Origin: Candidatus Uhrbacteria bacterium
GTDB taxonomy: Bacteria > Patescibacteriota > Patescibacteriia > 2-12-FULL-60-25
Length of the DNA: 9,686 nucleotides
Direction of reading: 5' to 3'
NCBI GenBank assembly: GCA_023246415.1
Contig: JAHFIK010000008.1
Location: 1 to 9,686, forward strand
The notes under the pieces were generated by a model. The model had not been told where the DNA came from, did no database searches, and worked only from the letters and a program-made list of their open reading frames with translations. This document shows positions 1 to 6,156 of the stretch, piece after piece (the stretch's first letter is position 1; every line of letters begins with the position of its first letter). Position numbers and translations under genes: made by a program.

Positions 1-3
1 AGT

Positions 4-330
4 ATGCCAAGAAAAGCAGGAGCAACACCCAAAGCGACGACGAAAAAGGTTGTTCGTCGCGCACCGCGAGCAAGCAAAGCGCCCGCCCGGAAGAGCAAAG
101 CGTCCGGTATTCACATCAAGGAACACATGCTGCACGGCGAAGTGGTCGCCTCGTTTTGCATCATCGCGGCCGCGGCATCTTGCTTGGCCATGCTGAGCGC
201 ATTGCGCGTCACAAACCCGACCCCCGTTCCAGTTCCGGCACTCACGCGTTCAATTCGACCGACAGCTCCAGCGCACGTGTATCCGGCAACACCAACCACC
301 AGCACGTCGACAACGAATTCAGCGGAATAA
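4..330 (+). CDS. Small lysine/arginine-rich single-pass membrane protein, function unknown
   Basis: The 108-aa product is not a family I recognise. Residues 1-36 are extremely basic (repeated KA, RR, ARKSK) and resemble DNA- or anion-binding tails. Residues about 46-67 form one hydrophobic helix (VVASFCIIAAAASCLAMLSA). The rest is a Pro/Thr/Ser-rich tail (TPVPVP, PTTSTSTT) typical of an extracytoplasmic linker. By the positive-inside rule the basic end should be cytoplasmic and the tail outside. Only three bases precede the ATG, so no ribosome binding site can be checked and the true start could lie upstream of the window. A strong terminator follows 15 bases after the stop and is shared with the convergent gene. 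Codon use and the clear terminator support a real gene; the role is unknown. Confidence 0.6.
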   Translation: MPRKAGATPKATTKKVVRRAPRASKAPARKSKASGIHIKEHMLHGEVVASFCIIAAAASCLAMLSALRVTNPTPVPVPALTRSIRPTAPAHVYPATPTTSTSTTNSAE

Positions 331-344
331 CCCTATTGAAATGC

Positions 345-372
345 AAACACCCCGGAGATCCGGGGTGTTTTT
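345..372. terminator. Bidirectional intrinsic terminator between convergent genes
   Basis: A perfect 11-bp stem (AAACACCCCGG at 345-355, CCGGGGTGTTT at 360-370) has an AGAT loop. The plus strand continues as a T run, ending the 4-330 gene. On the minus strand the stem ends in TTT 22 bases after the stop of the 393-2162 gene, so it probably serves both, with a weaker U tract in that direction. Confidence 0.88.
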
Positions 373-392
373 GTTTCTATTGCTGTCTCTTT

Positions 393-2162
393 CTACATCG
401 ACGAATCGACGGTTGGGGCCATGAAGGTTTCGTTTGCCGGATTGAAGTCGCTGGAGGAGGCGATGTCATTACCGAATTTGTAGTTGCCGTAGAATGCATC
501 CGCGATGTCGTCGATATACTTATTCCAGGCGGTACCGTAGAGCTGGGTCGCGATGGCTTCGGTTGGAACCCAGCGGAGGACTCCGCCTTTTGAAACGGCG
601 TAGACTTTTGGCACGGTCGTAAATTTCACCATGCGCACGCCCGGATGGTATGTCGCATTATTCCCGAGCGGCATGCTCGCCATTTCCGAGGGTGAGATTG
701 AAACAACAGAGTTGAAATTGGAGTACCACGTCATGTATACGTGTTCGTTCGGGAACGCGTGACGCTTGCAGTCATTGCCGTAGTAGTAGACCGCGGTATC
801 TTCGGTGGTTTTCGGATCTCGATCATCCTGGAGTTTGACGAGTCGTCCGGTCGGGAGTGGGCAGCTGGCCGCCGTAAAGGTGAGAACAGGCTGCTGAACA
901 ATGACGACGTTATCAACGGTGGCCACCAGTTTGGCGTATCCGGCAACAGCGGATTGAACGTCAAATGTTGCTTCGCCTTGTTGGCTGGTGATTGTTGGTG
1001 TTGAAATGTGAACGCCGGCAACCAATCCCGTCGTTGAGAGCGAAACTGTTTTTCCTGGAAGGACGGTGCCTGAATCATTCATGACTTTTACAATGACGGT
1101 GACGTTATGCGATCCGTCTGCAATCGTGGATACGGGATTTGCGGCGATCGTTGATTTTATTGCAGAGACATTGGAAGATACGACGGTAGGCGTGACGTGG
1201 AACAATTTAACGCCCGTAGACGTTGCACTGTTCCCGGCGGCATCACTGCATCGTGCTTGCGCGGAGTGCGTGGTGTCGACCGAACTCACTGGCCAGGTGT
1301 AATTGAGTGCGTAGGATCCGGAGCTTGCGAGTGGCATGCTTCCACCGTCTGCGTTATCAATAAAGAGATGGCAATTCGCAATGCCGACATTGTCGTTTGC
1401 GTTGACGTAGTAGGTGACCTCTGTCCCCGCATGCGGCTCATCAATACTTGCAAAGACATTGCCGACGCTCGGTGGGGTGGTATCGCCAGATGCGGCTACG
1501 GTCACATCGGTCTGCATTCCACTTCCGTTATTTCCGGCGGCATCTATGCAGAGCATGGTCAGATTATTCATTCCCGCTGAGAGCGTCTCCGTGATGGAAG
1601 CGGTTCCCGACGGCGAAGGGGCCCACGTCGCGCTCGTCCAGAGTCGTGTTCCGTTTCGATAGAGTACGCATTGTACGACGCCGGATTGACTGTCGCTGTA
1701 TGTCGCCGAGAACGTCACCGGAACCCCCGCAACGGCGTTTCTCGGTGTGACGGCACCCACGACCGGATTGGTCGTATCTGTGCCTGGGGTGACGGTGAAA
1801 TACTTCGTCCCAGCGGAGGATTTGTAATTTCCAGCAGCATCAACGCACCGTGCAAATGCGGAATGGTCTGTTGAGCTTGCGCTCCAGGGCCAGCGGTAGC
1901 TTAACTGGTAAGGCCCTGTGCCGAGCGCAGCCATGTCGCCAACCTCTGCGTCGTCGAGGAATAATTGGCAACTCGCAATACCGATATTGTCTGTCGCCGT
2001 CACGGAATAGGTGACATAGGTCCCAGCTGGCGGCTGATCAACGTTTGCCGTCACATCACCAACCGTTGGTGGGAACGTATCAGGTCCGATGTAGGCAAAT
2101 GCGGGGAATGCGAGAAAAAGAGAAAAAATGCTAACAGTGATCAATAAAGAAAAATGTTTCAT
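393..2162 (-). CDS. Secreted surface protein with Ig-like repeats and a CPR-type C-terminal domain
   Basis: A 589-aa secreted protein. Residues 1-23 are a classical signal peptide (MKH, hydrophobic core, AFA before Y24). Three Ig/fibronectin-like repeats follow at about 28-126, 130-225 and 228-327, each opening D-T-x-x-P and ending C-x-DAAGN. Each has one Cys pair (65/106, 165/205, 264/305), likely an intradomain disulfide. Repeats 1 and 3 are close copies; repeat 2 is divergent. Residues about 329-431 look like an invasin-type (Big_1) domain (TVIVKV.NDSG..LPGKTVSL). The end, about 434-570, is a domain I associate with Patescibacteria (VYYYGND, FPNE, TWYSNF, RMVKFTT..KVYAV). An adhesion or cell-surface role is inferred. 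There is no LPXTG motif or C-terminal TM segment. I chose the ATG at 2162 over an in-frame TTG at 2210 because the latter puts 16 polar residues before the signal peptide and has no RBS. Confidence 0.9.
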   Translation of the reverse strand: MKHFSLLITVSIFSLFLAFPAFAYIGPDTFPPTVGDVTANVDQPPAGTYVTYSVTATDNIGIASCQLFLDDAEVGDMAALGTGPYQLSYRWPWSASSTDHSAFARCVDAAGNYKSSAGTKYFTVTPGTDTTNPVVGAVTPRNAVAGVPVTFSATYSDSQSGVVQCVLYRNGTRLWTSATWAPSPSGTASITETLSAGMNNLTMLCIDAAGNNGSGMQTDVTVAASGDTTPPSVGNVFASIDEPHAGTEVTYYVNANDNVGIANCHLFIDNADGGSMPLASSGSYALNYTWPVSSVDTTHSAQARCSDAAGNSATSTGVKLFHVTPTVVSSNVSAIKSTIAANPVSTIADGSHNVTVIVKVMNDSGTVLPGKTVSLSTTGLVAGVHISTPTITSQQGEATFDVQSAVAGYAKLVATVDNVVIVQQPVLTFTAASCPLPTGRLVKLQDDRDPKTTEDTAVYYYGNDCKRHAFPNEHVYMTWYSNFNSVVSISPSEMASMPLGNNATYHPGVRMVKFTTVPKVYAVSKGGVLRWVPTEAIATQLYGTAWNKYIDDIADAFYGNYKFGNDIASSSDFNPANETFMAPTVDSSM

Positions 2163-2179
2163 ATTGCTGGCAGTATAAC
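2163..2179 (-). promoter_or_regulatory. Putative -10 box for a leaderless surface-protein mRNA
   Basis: Reading the minus strand, TATACT (2177 down to 2172) ends 9 bases before the ATG at 2162, so transcription should begin within about 3 bases of the start codon. No Shine-Dalgarno sequence lies between. I see no good -35 hexamer at 16-18 bp spacing, which lowers confidence. Confidence 0.4.
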
Positions 2180-2344
2180 CCGACTCAGATGTCGGCACCA
2201 GAAAAGACAAAAGGAGGATGTGGTGGAGTCTGAACTACGGTTCCGCGCTCGCCGTTGTCTGATGCGGAAGAAATGCTTCGCATGTGACAGCGGACGACCT
2301 CATCTTAACCTGTTTGGGGAGATGGGTTAGTCGAGACCGGTCAG

Positions 2345-2372
2345 TTGATCCGGCCGTCCTCGTTCGGATCAA
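2345..2372. repeat. Perfect 8-bp inverted repeat (hairpin)
   Basis: TTGATCCG (2345-2352) and CGGATCAA (2365-2372) are perfect complements with a 12-base loop. No T run follows, so it is not a terminator. It lies in a 163-bp stretch (2347-2509) with seven GATC sites, though GATC is frequent throughout this window. Confidence 0.5.
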
Positions 2373-2523
2373 TGAAGGGATTTACGGCTGGCCAGGCGGA
2401 TCTGCGGCAAGCAATAAACTCGAACTCAACACCCCGAGCTAGGCGATCAACGGATCAGAACGGATCGCTGATTTCTTTGAACTCTAGTAAATGATGGAAT
2501 GCGCAGATCGATTCCGAATCCGA

Positions 2524-2563
2524 ACCTACGGACCTACGGACCTACGCACTTACGGACCTACGA
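2524..2563 (+). repeat. 8-bp tandem repeat array 1 (ACCTACGG units)
   Basis: Five contiguous 8-mers read ACCTACGG, ACCTACGG, ACCTACGC, ACTTACGG, ACCTACGA. The array sits about 90 bp left of the first DnaA box. Its units recur as exact reverse complements (CCGTAGGT, CCGTAAGT) in the array at 4551-4582. Confidence 0.85.
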
Positions 2564-2654
2564 GTTCGCTTAACAAAGCGAAGCATAAAAAGAGGGATAC
2601 CGACTCAATCGGAGTCATTTCCACTGTCAAATATCTCATTTAAGCGAAATTTGT

Positions 2655-2663
2655 TGTGGATAA
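2655..2663 (-). promoter_or_regulatory. Perfect DnaA box
   Basis: TGTGGATAA on plus is TTATCCACA on minus, the consensus DnaA-binding 9-mer. It is one of three perfect copies, all in the same orientation and all inside the non-coding region; I noticed none in the coding parts of the window. Confidence 0.6.
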
Positions 2664-2735
2664 ACTGTTAGATGTGTAAAAAGACGAATCTGATTTCCTT
2701 TTATCGTTTTTTCTCGCGTAAACGGGCGCGTCAAG

Positions 2736-2755
2736 TTATTCACGTATGTTGATAA
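2736..2755. promoter_or_regulatory. Two degenerate DnaA-like boxes beside an AT-rich stretch
   Basis: TTATTCACG (2736-2744, plus, 7 of 9 to consensus) and TGTTGATAA (2747-2755, minus orientation, 8 of 9) lie two bases apart in opposite orientations. About 25 bases later comes an AT-rich stretch (about 2781-2826) that could serve as an unwinding element if this is an origin. Confidence 0.4.
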
Positions 2756-2770
2756 CTCGACCGCCAAAGC

Positions 2771-2798
2771 GTCAACAAGTGAATATTTTTGCTAAAAT
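2771..2798 (+). promoter_or_regulatory. Orphan extended -10 promoter with no downstream gene
   Basis: TGCTAAAAT (TG at 2790-2791, TAAAAT at 2793-2798) is an extended -10 in a T-rich context nearly identical to the promoter at 6104-6132 (TTTTGCTATATT). The -35 is weak (a GTCAAC-like hexamer at 2771). Transcription would start near 2805, where no coding frame follows, suggesting a non-coding RNA or origin-associated transcription. Confidence 0.4.
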
Positions 2799-3563
2799 GA
2801 CATCTTTTGTAATTTAAGAACGTTTTTCTCATCAAGACTGTGAATTCGGGGTCTCGTGATCAGCGATTCTGCGTCTGAATATACGGATTGATGCGGAATG
2901 CTTTGTGATTGCATCAGAAGGATGAATGGGTGGTGGCTGGGGGTCTCTTTTCTATTTCTGGTTGATGTCTCCTCAGGGGGCCTGCGAATGAATGATGGTT
3001 GGATGGGGGTGCGATTCAGACCCGTCGCATCTCTCCGGTCCCTTTCATCCATTGATCTCTAAGGGGCGGGCTGGCGATCCGTCTTTTTGCGATCCGGGAT
3101 TGGGATCTTGGGGTCGCTATTTTACCGGGTCTGACCCAGGCCTCCTGACAGCGTTTGGTCTTGTCTCGTGTTGTCGTTCTTTCCCTATCCCCCTGGTCGG
3201 CGAACGGCCTGCTAGCGATCGCCCACCCCCCCCGGCCTTGGCCTCGGATACGGGTCGGCTTGAGGGGTCTGATCAGGAGTCTCCTTCTGACGGGATTTCT
3301 GGTCGTTGATTCGATCGGAGACGTGGCAGGAAATTGATGCGTTCGGATCCCTCACAGAGCGAGTCTCGAGCGGGGGTGAGTGGTGCCTTGGGACGGTGAT
3401 CGTTGGAACTGAAATTTGAATCAGCTCGTCTCTCTCCTATGCCTCAGACCGGAGGGGTAGCCGTGTCGTCGAGTGGACACGTCTCTCATCTCGCGAGCAG
3501 TCAAGAAACGATGAGGTCGCACGGAATGACTTTTCGAGCGAGAGCGATTCTGGCCTCGCATGA

Positions 3564-3609
3564 GTCATCCATGCTCGTGATGGATGACCCCGCCACCTCT
3601 GGGGTCATC
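3564..3609 (+). repeat. Two mutually exclusive 9-bp hairpins
   Basis: GTCATCCAT (3564-3572) pairs perfectly with ATGGATGAC (3580-3588). GATGACCCC (3583-3591) pairs perfectly with GGGGTCATC (3601-3609). The two stems share 3583-3588, so only one can form at a time. No T run follows directly. This is the best structured element in the G-rich non-coding stretch. Confidence 0.5.
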
Positions 3610-3925
3610 GTAGTGCCTTGCACGATGGCTGAGGGGATCAGTCATGTCTCCCCGAACATCAAATGGTGGGGCACGAACTGAGGTGATTTTTTTGTTACGC
3701 GTGAGGTGGGAGATGGTAAGAGAAACGATGAGCGATCTGTTCGCTGATCGACTGGCGACCGACTTCTTTTTTTCGCTCCAGTTTATTTTCTGACGAGTGG
3801 GAGCGATCCAATCAGGAGGCTCTGAGATCGTGTATTCTTCAGTACGCGAGAAATCGCGCTGCATCTATTTAACCCTTAAAGAAAAAGGCCTTCCAGTGAA
3901 CACGGATATTGTTCATCGACGTAGG

Positions 3926-3952
3926 TGGCGCATCGCACGCGCCAACTCTTTT
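3926..3952 (+). terminator. Weak terminator-like hairpin
   Basis: TGGCGC (3926-3931) and GCGCCA (3939-3944) form a 6-bp GC stem with a 7-base loop, followed by ACTCTTTT. The stem is short and the T run runs into the REP-like repeat, so termination is only possible. Confidence 0.3.
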
Positions 3953-4120
3953 GTCATCCTGCGAAGCGGGATCCCTTTCCTACGATAGGGCTCGTGTTTC
4001 GCATTCAGTCTTTTAAGAAGTTGCTCTCAGATGGATTCTGAGAGCACTCAGCGATCAAAATCCGCATGCCAGTTCAACCAGATATTCTAGAAAGGGATCC
4101 CGCTTTGCAGGATGACAAAA
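3949..4120. repeat. Pair of inverted 31-bp REP-like elements (REPIN/BIME-like unit)
   Basis: The 31 bases at 3949-3979 (core CATCCTGCGAAGCGGGATC) recur in inverted orientation at 4090-4120 with one mismatch. Each copy is itself an imperfect hairpin (ATCCTGC, GAA loop, GCGGGAT). The 110 bases between contain a perfect 9-bp hairpin (TGCTCTCAG at 4022-4030, CTGAGAGCA at 4038-4046). Two REP elements facing each other is the layout of REPIN/BIME units, which in known systems are mobilised by a single-domain Y1 (RAYT) transposase encoded elsewhere. No such gene is in this window. CATCCTGCGAAGC-type palindromes are, from memory, widespread bacterial intergenic repeats. Confidence 0.7.
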
Positions 4121-4144
4121 TCAGGGTTCGTCTTCTCCCATCCG

Positions 4145-4184
4145 ACCTACCTCCCTACCTCCCTACCGCCCTACTCACCTATCC
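4145..4184 (+). repeat. 8-bp tandem repeat array 2 (CCCTACCT units)
   Basis: Five degenerate 8-mers read ACCTACCT, CCCTACCT, CCCTACCG, CCCTACTC, ACCTATCC, within a 60-base C/T-rich tract. They share the CTAC core with array 1 in the same orientation. The minus strand carries six GGG runs here. Confidence 0.7.
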
Positions 4185-4248
4185 CACCCGCCACCCACAT
4201 CACGAGAAAGTTCACCTTCAGGAAATCTCCGAGTCAGTAGAAAATGAA

Positions 4249-4290
4249 AAGCCCCGAGATGTTGTGTCTCGAGGCTTCTCTTTTTGTTTT
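4249..4290 (+). terminator. Orphan intrinsic terminator
   Basis: AAGCCCCGAGA (4249-4259) pairs with TCTCGAGGCTT (4267-4277), 11 bp with one C-A mismatch and a 7-base loop, followed by CTCTTTTTGTTTT. It is a canonical plus-strand terminator with no recognisable gene before it, so something upstream is probably transcribed as non-coding RNA. Confidence 0.7.
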
Positions 4291-4468
4291 TGTGTTTTGA
4301 TCTCGTTGTATCTCGAGATCTCTTTTGATTTTTCCGGGGAGATCAGAACGTGGTGGGTGGGATCATGGAAGGTGCGATGTCTGATCTCTTTCCCTGTATC
4401 CATTCTACGATAGACTTGGTGAAAAGAATAATATCGCGCAACTGTGCAGAGAAACGCATTGCGTGGTG

Positions 4469-4477
4469 TGTGGATAA
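4469..4477 (-). promoter_or_regulatory. Perfect DnaA box
   Basis: A second exact TGTGGATAA, same orientation as 2655-2663, about 75 bp left of repeat array 3. Array 1 likewise lies within about 100 bp of its DnaA box. Confidence 0.5.
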
Positions 4478-4550
4478 GCGGTTTTGAGGGGGTGGAGCGT
4501 CTAGCAGAGGTTATTCTGTTTTTGGATATGAGGGATACTGAGGGTGAGGT

Positions 4551-4582
4551 CCGTAAGTCTGTAAGTCCGTAGGTGCGTAGGT
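4551..4582 (-). repeat. 8-bp tandem repeat array 3 (inverted copy of array 1 units)
   Basis: Four 8-mers on plus read CCGTAAGT, CTGTAAGT, CCGTAGGT, GCGTAGGT. CCGTAGGT is the exact reverse complement of array 1's ACCTACGG, and CCGTAAGT of its ACTTACGG. A long G-rich tract follows, mirroring the C-rich tract of array 2. Confidence 0.8.
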
Positions 4583-4906
4583 GTGAGGGGAGGATGGAAC
4601 GGGTTGGTGGGTAGGATGGGGGTGAGGCGCCACGTTAAATATGACTCGCCGAGGAGCTGGTCGTGACGGCCGGGGAACCTGATGTCTTCCCCGGGCAGTG
4701 ATCGAGTTGAGGGGGGGTCTCTGTCATGAGTACTGATTTGTTTGGACATTACGATTGAACGGAGGCGGAATTGGAGAATGTAGAAGAGATGTCGTCCAAA
4801 TCAGGTCTCGCGTCATGAGAAAAGCGATCATTGCCACCCAGCGTTCTCATACAAAAGGGGTAAAGCTGCTGAAAAGATGACGCTGAGAGGGCGATGAGGC
4901 ATAAAA

Positions 4907-4990
4907 ATGTTGATTATCATTCTTTTTTTGGCTTTGTATTGTGAAAAATGTGTTATCACTGTGGTTGCGAGCGTCTTTATCAGATTATGA
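4907..4990 (+). CDS. Possible 27-aa hydrophobic small membrane peptide
   Basis: The ATG at 4907 follows GAGG (4896-4899) with 7 bases between and opens 27 codons ending in TGA. The peptide is almost wholly hydrophobic: MLIIILFLALYC, a short EKC turn, then VITVVASVFI and a final RL. It could span a membrane once and resembles small type I toxin or stress peptides in character only. I see no clear promoter or terminator around it and no antisense RNA I could defend. T-rich DNA yields such peptides by chance, so this is a weak call. Confidence 0.2.
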   Translation: MLIIILFLALYCEKCVITVVASVFIRL

Positions 4991-5107
4991 GATTGTTGTT
5001 TGAGACGCGTGACTCGTTTTCGTTCAACGCGACGTCATCTCCATCAGGATCACTTCGATATCATGACGTATTTCGCATGAATGATATTGTCAACGACTGA
5101 CAAAAGC

Positions 5108-5116
5108 TGTGGATAA
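5108..5116 (-). promoter_or_regulatory. Perfect DnaA box near the LytR_C gene
   Basis: The third exact TGTGGATAA, same orientation as the others, 86 bases before the next start codon and followed by an A/T-rich stretch (5127-5151). It could be an origin element or a DnaA-responsive site in this promoter region. Confidence 0.5.
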
Positions 5117-5172
5117 ACGCATGTCAAGTTTAAAAAAATGGCTGTATTTTCTCACATTCCGAAATACACGCG

Positions 5173-5181
5173 TGATATACT
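5173..5181 (+). promoter_or_regulatory. Extended -10 promoter for a probably leaderless mRNA
   Basis: TGATATACT (TG, one base, TATACT at 5176-5181) ends 12 bases before the ATG at 5194, giving an expected start of transcription near 5188 and a leader of about 6 bases. No Shine-Dalgarno sequence precedes the ATG and no good -35 is seen. Confidence 0.5.
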
Positions 5182-5193
5182 TGGCATGACGAT

Positions 5194-5991
5194 ATGCCGA
5201 CCAAACGAAGACTCCCAAAAGCGATTAATTTGAATCCGATCGAAACCGTTCAACCAGATCCATCGCCGGTGAAGCGATATCTCTTTCTGGTGGTCCTGGT
5301 CATGATGGCATTGTGTGCGGCATACCTTCTCATCATCGGTGTTGGAAATAAGCCGCCTGAGACGGTGCCTCAAGAGGTCGCGGAAGCTCCATCAGTCCCT
5401 CAGGTTCCGGCGACAGATCCAGTTTCAATCGCCGACCGGGCAAAGGCGCACCTCTATATGAATTCAACGGAGCAGCCTCGCATCTGGCAGATCAGTAATA
5501 TCGATCTGGTGAAGCCGCAGAATCAGGTCCTCTTTAAGGATGCGTCCGAGGGGGACTATGTCCTCATGTGGAGCGACCGGGTGGCAGTGTACTCGCCGAA
5601 CAAGGATCGGATCGTCGGGATGCTTATGGCGGCAACCTCAGGGACTGGGCAGACAGTTCCCACGGCTACATCGACGGAGCCAACGGCTACGAACTCGCTT
5701 CCGACTGCAGGATCTGCCACGCCCGCACGGATTGAAATTCGAAACGCCTCGGGAGTCGCTGGTGAAGCGCGACGGATGAAGACAGACCTGGGCTCCATTG
5801 GCCTAAAGGTCTTTAAGATCGGCGATTCCACGATCAAGCGAACCGGCATCACCATCGTTGATCTCTCGAACGGAACGCAATCGCAGACGGTTTCAACGAT
5901 TCAGGGTTCGACCAGCGGAACGGTCGTCACCTCCCTCCCAGATGGCGAGCCGACAACGAACGCGGAAATTTTGGTCTTGATCGGGAAATAA
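5194..5991 (+). CDS. Single-pass membrane protein with C-terminal LytR_C domain
   Basis: A 265-aa protein. Residues 1-27 are cytoplasmic and basic, and 28-50 are one TM helix (YLFLVVLVMMALCAAYLLII). A Pro/Glu-rich spacer runs to about 78. Residues about 80-145 form a small domain (NIDLVKPQNQVLFKDASEGD, then VAVYSPNKDRIVGML) resembling the 'FF..A..GDKVLIY....AILYRP..NKII' domain I know from Patescibacteria. A Thr/Ser/Pro linker runs from about 150 to 177. Residues about 178-264 fit LytR_C (IEIRNASGVAGEA, LGSIGLKVFKIGD, ending AEILVLIGK). In LytR-CpsA-Psr proteins LytR_C accompanies a catalytic domain; here that domain is absent, so a cell-wall-associated binding or structural role outside the membrane is inferred, not an enzyme. 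It has its own promoter and terminator. Confidence 0.9.
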   Translation: MPTKRRLPKAINLNPIETVQPDPSPVKRYLFLVVLVMMALCAAYLLIIGVGNKPPETVPQEVAEAPSVPQVPATDPVSIADRAKAHLYMNSTEQPRIWQISNIDLVKPQNQVLFKDASEGDYVLMWSDRVAVYSPNKDRIVGMLMAATSGTGQTVPTATSTEPTATNSLPTAGSATPARIEIRNASGVAGEARRMKTDLGSIGLKVFKIGDSTIKRTGITIVDLSNGTQSQTVSTIQGSTSGTVVTSLPDGEPTTNAEILVLIGK

Positions 5992-6014
5992 AGAAGGTAA
6001 AGAATTGAGATCAC

Positions 6015-6039
6015 AAAAGAGGGCAAAAGCCCTCTTTTT
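6015..6039 (+). terminator. Intrinsic terminator of the LytR_C gene
   Basis: AAAAGAGGGC (6015-6024), loop AAAA, GCCCTCTTTT (6029-6038) form a perfect 10-bp stem running into a T run, 23 bases after the stop codon. Confidence 0.92.
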
Positions 6040-6103
6040 GCTAGAAATTACAAGACGAGGATTTTTAGGATGTGTTTTGAAAGTCTGTTTTAGTAAATGA
6101 TAC

Positions 6104-6132
6104 TTGACAATTTTAACCGTTTTTGCTATATT
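6104..6132 (+). promoter_or_regulatory. Near-consensus sigma-70 promoter
   Basis: TTGACA (6104-6109), a 17-bp spacer and TATATT (6127-6132), with an extended -10 TG at 6124-6125. Transcription should start near 6139, leaving a leader of about 77 bases before the ATG at 6216. Confidence 0.85.
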
Positions 6133-6156
6133 TTCGCGTCGCCTATCGGCATTTTT

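Larger units (their letters stand above)
2211..5172. other. Roughly 3-kb intergenic region without a convincing protein gene (origin-like)
   Basis: No reading frame here combines a plausible start, a ribosome binding site and protein-like composition; the longer open frames (for example 2992-3309 and 3403-3681, plus) lie in GC-rich, low-complexity DNA and resemble no family I know. Contents listed separately are DnaA boxes, 8-bp repeat arrays, a REP-like inverted pair, hairpins, an orphan promoter and an orphan terminator. From about 2880 to 3780 and 4500 to 4740 the plus strand is strikingly G/T-rich, and 4140-4200 is nearly pure pyrimidine. I found no RNase P RNA, tmRNA, SRP RNA or tRNA signature. 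It separates divergent genes. Best guesses are a replication origin region, a long non-coding RNA locus, or decayed mobile DNA. Confidence 0.7.

Noticed and set aside
2163..2210. Longer start (TTG at 2210) for the surface protein
   Set aside because: No Shine-Dalgarno sequence on the minus strand, adds polar residues before a clean signal peptide, and would start upstream of the likely -10 box.
2212..2330. AGGAGG followed by a 35-codon GTG frame (2223-2330, plus)
   Set aside because: Good SD spacing, but a short Arg/Cys-rich peptide with no family resemblance or promoter; likely chance.
2347..2509. Cluster of seven GATC sites as a Dam/SeqA-type origin signature
   Set aside because: GATC is frequent in the coding regions of this window too, so the cluster is not specific.
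2524..2563. CRISPR array
   Set aside because: Units are 8 bp and contiguous with no spacers, and no cas gene is present.
2992..3681. Two same-frame open stretches (2992-3309 and 3403-3681, plus)
   Set aside because: No SD, odd composition (Pro/Ser/Gly runs), stops between them, and strong hairpins inside; better explained as GC-rich non-coding DNA than a broken gene.
3830..3988. 52-codon GTG frame after AGGAGG (3814-3819)
   Set aside because: Its 3' third is the translated REP-like element, so the frame is probably accidental.
4501..4749. 82-codon minus-strand frame
   Set aside because: Its middle is just the translated 8-bp repeat array and flanking C-rich tract.
5070..5097. dif-like site (TTTCGCATGA, 6-bp centre, TTGTCAACGAC)
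   Set aside because: The left arm matches about 7 of 11 to the E. coli XerC arm, but the right arm only about 4 of 11.
2211..5172. RNase P RNA, tmRNA, SRP RNA, tRNA or rRNA
   Set aside because: None of the conserved core sequences of these RNAs was found on either strand.
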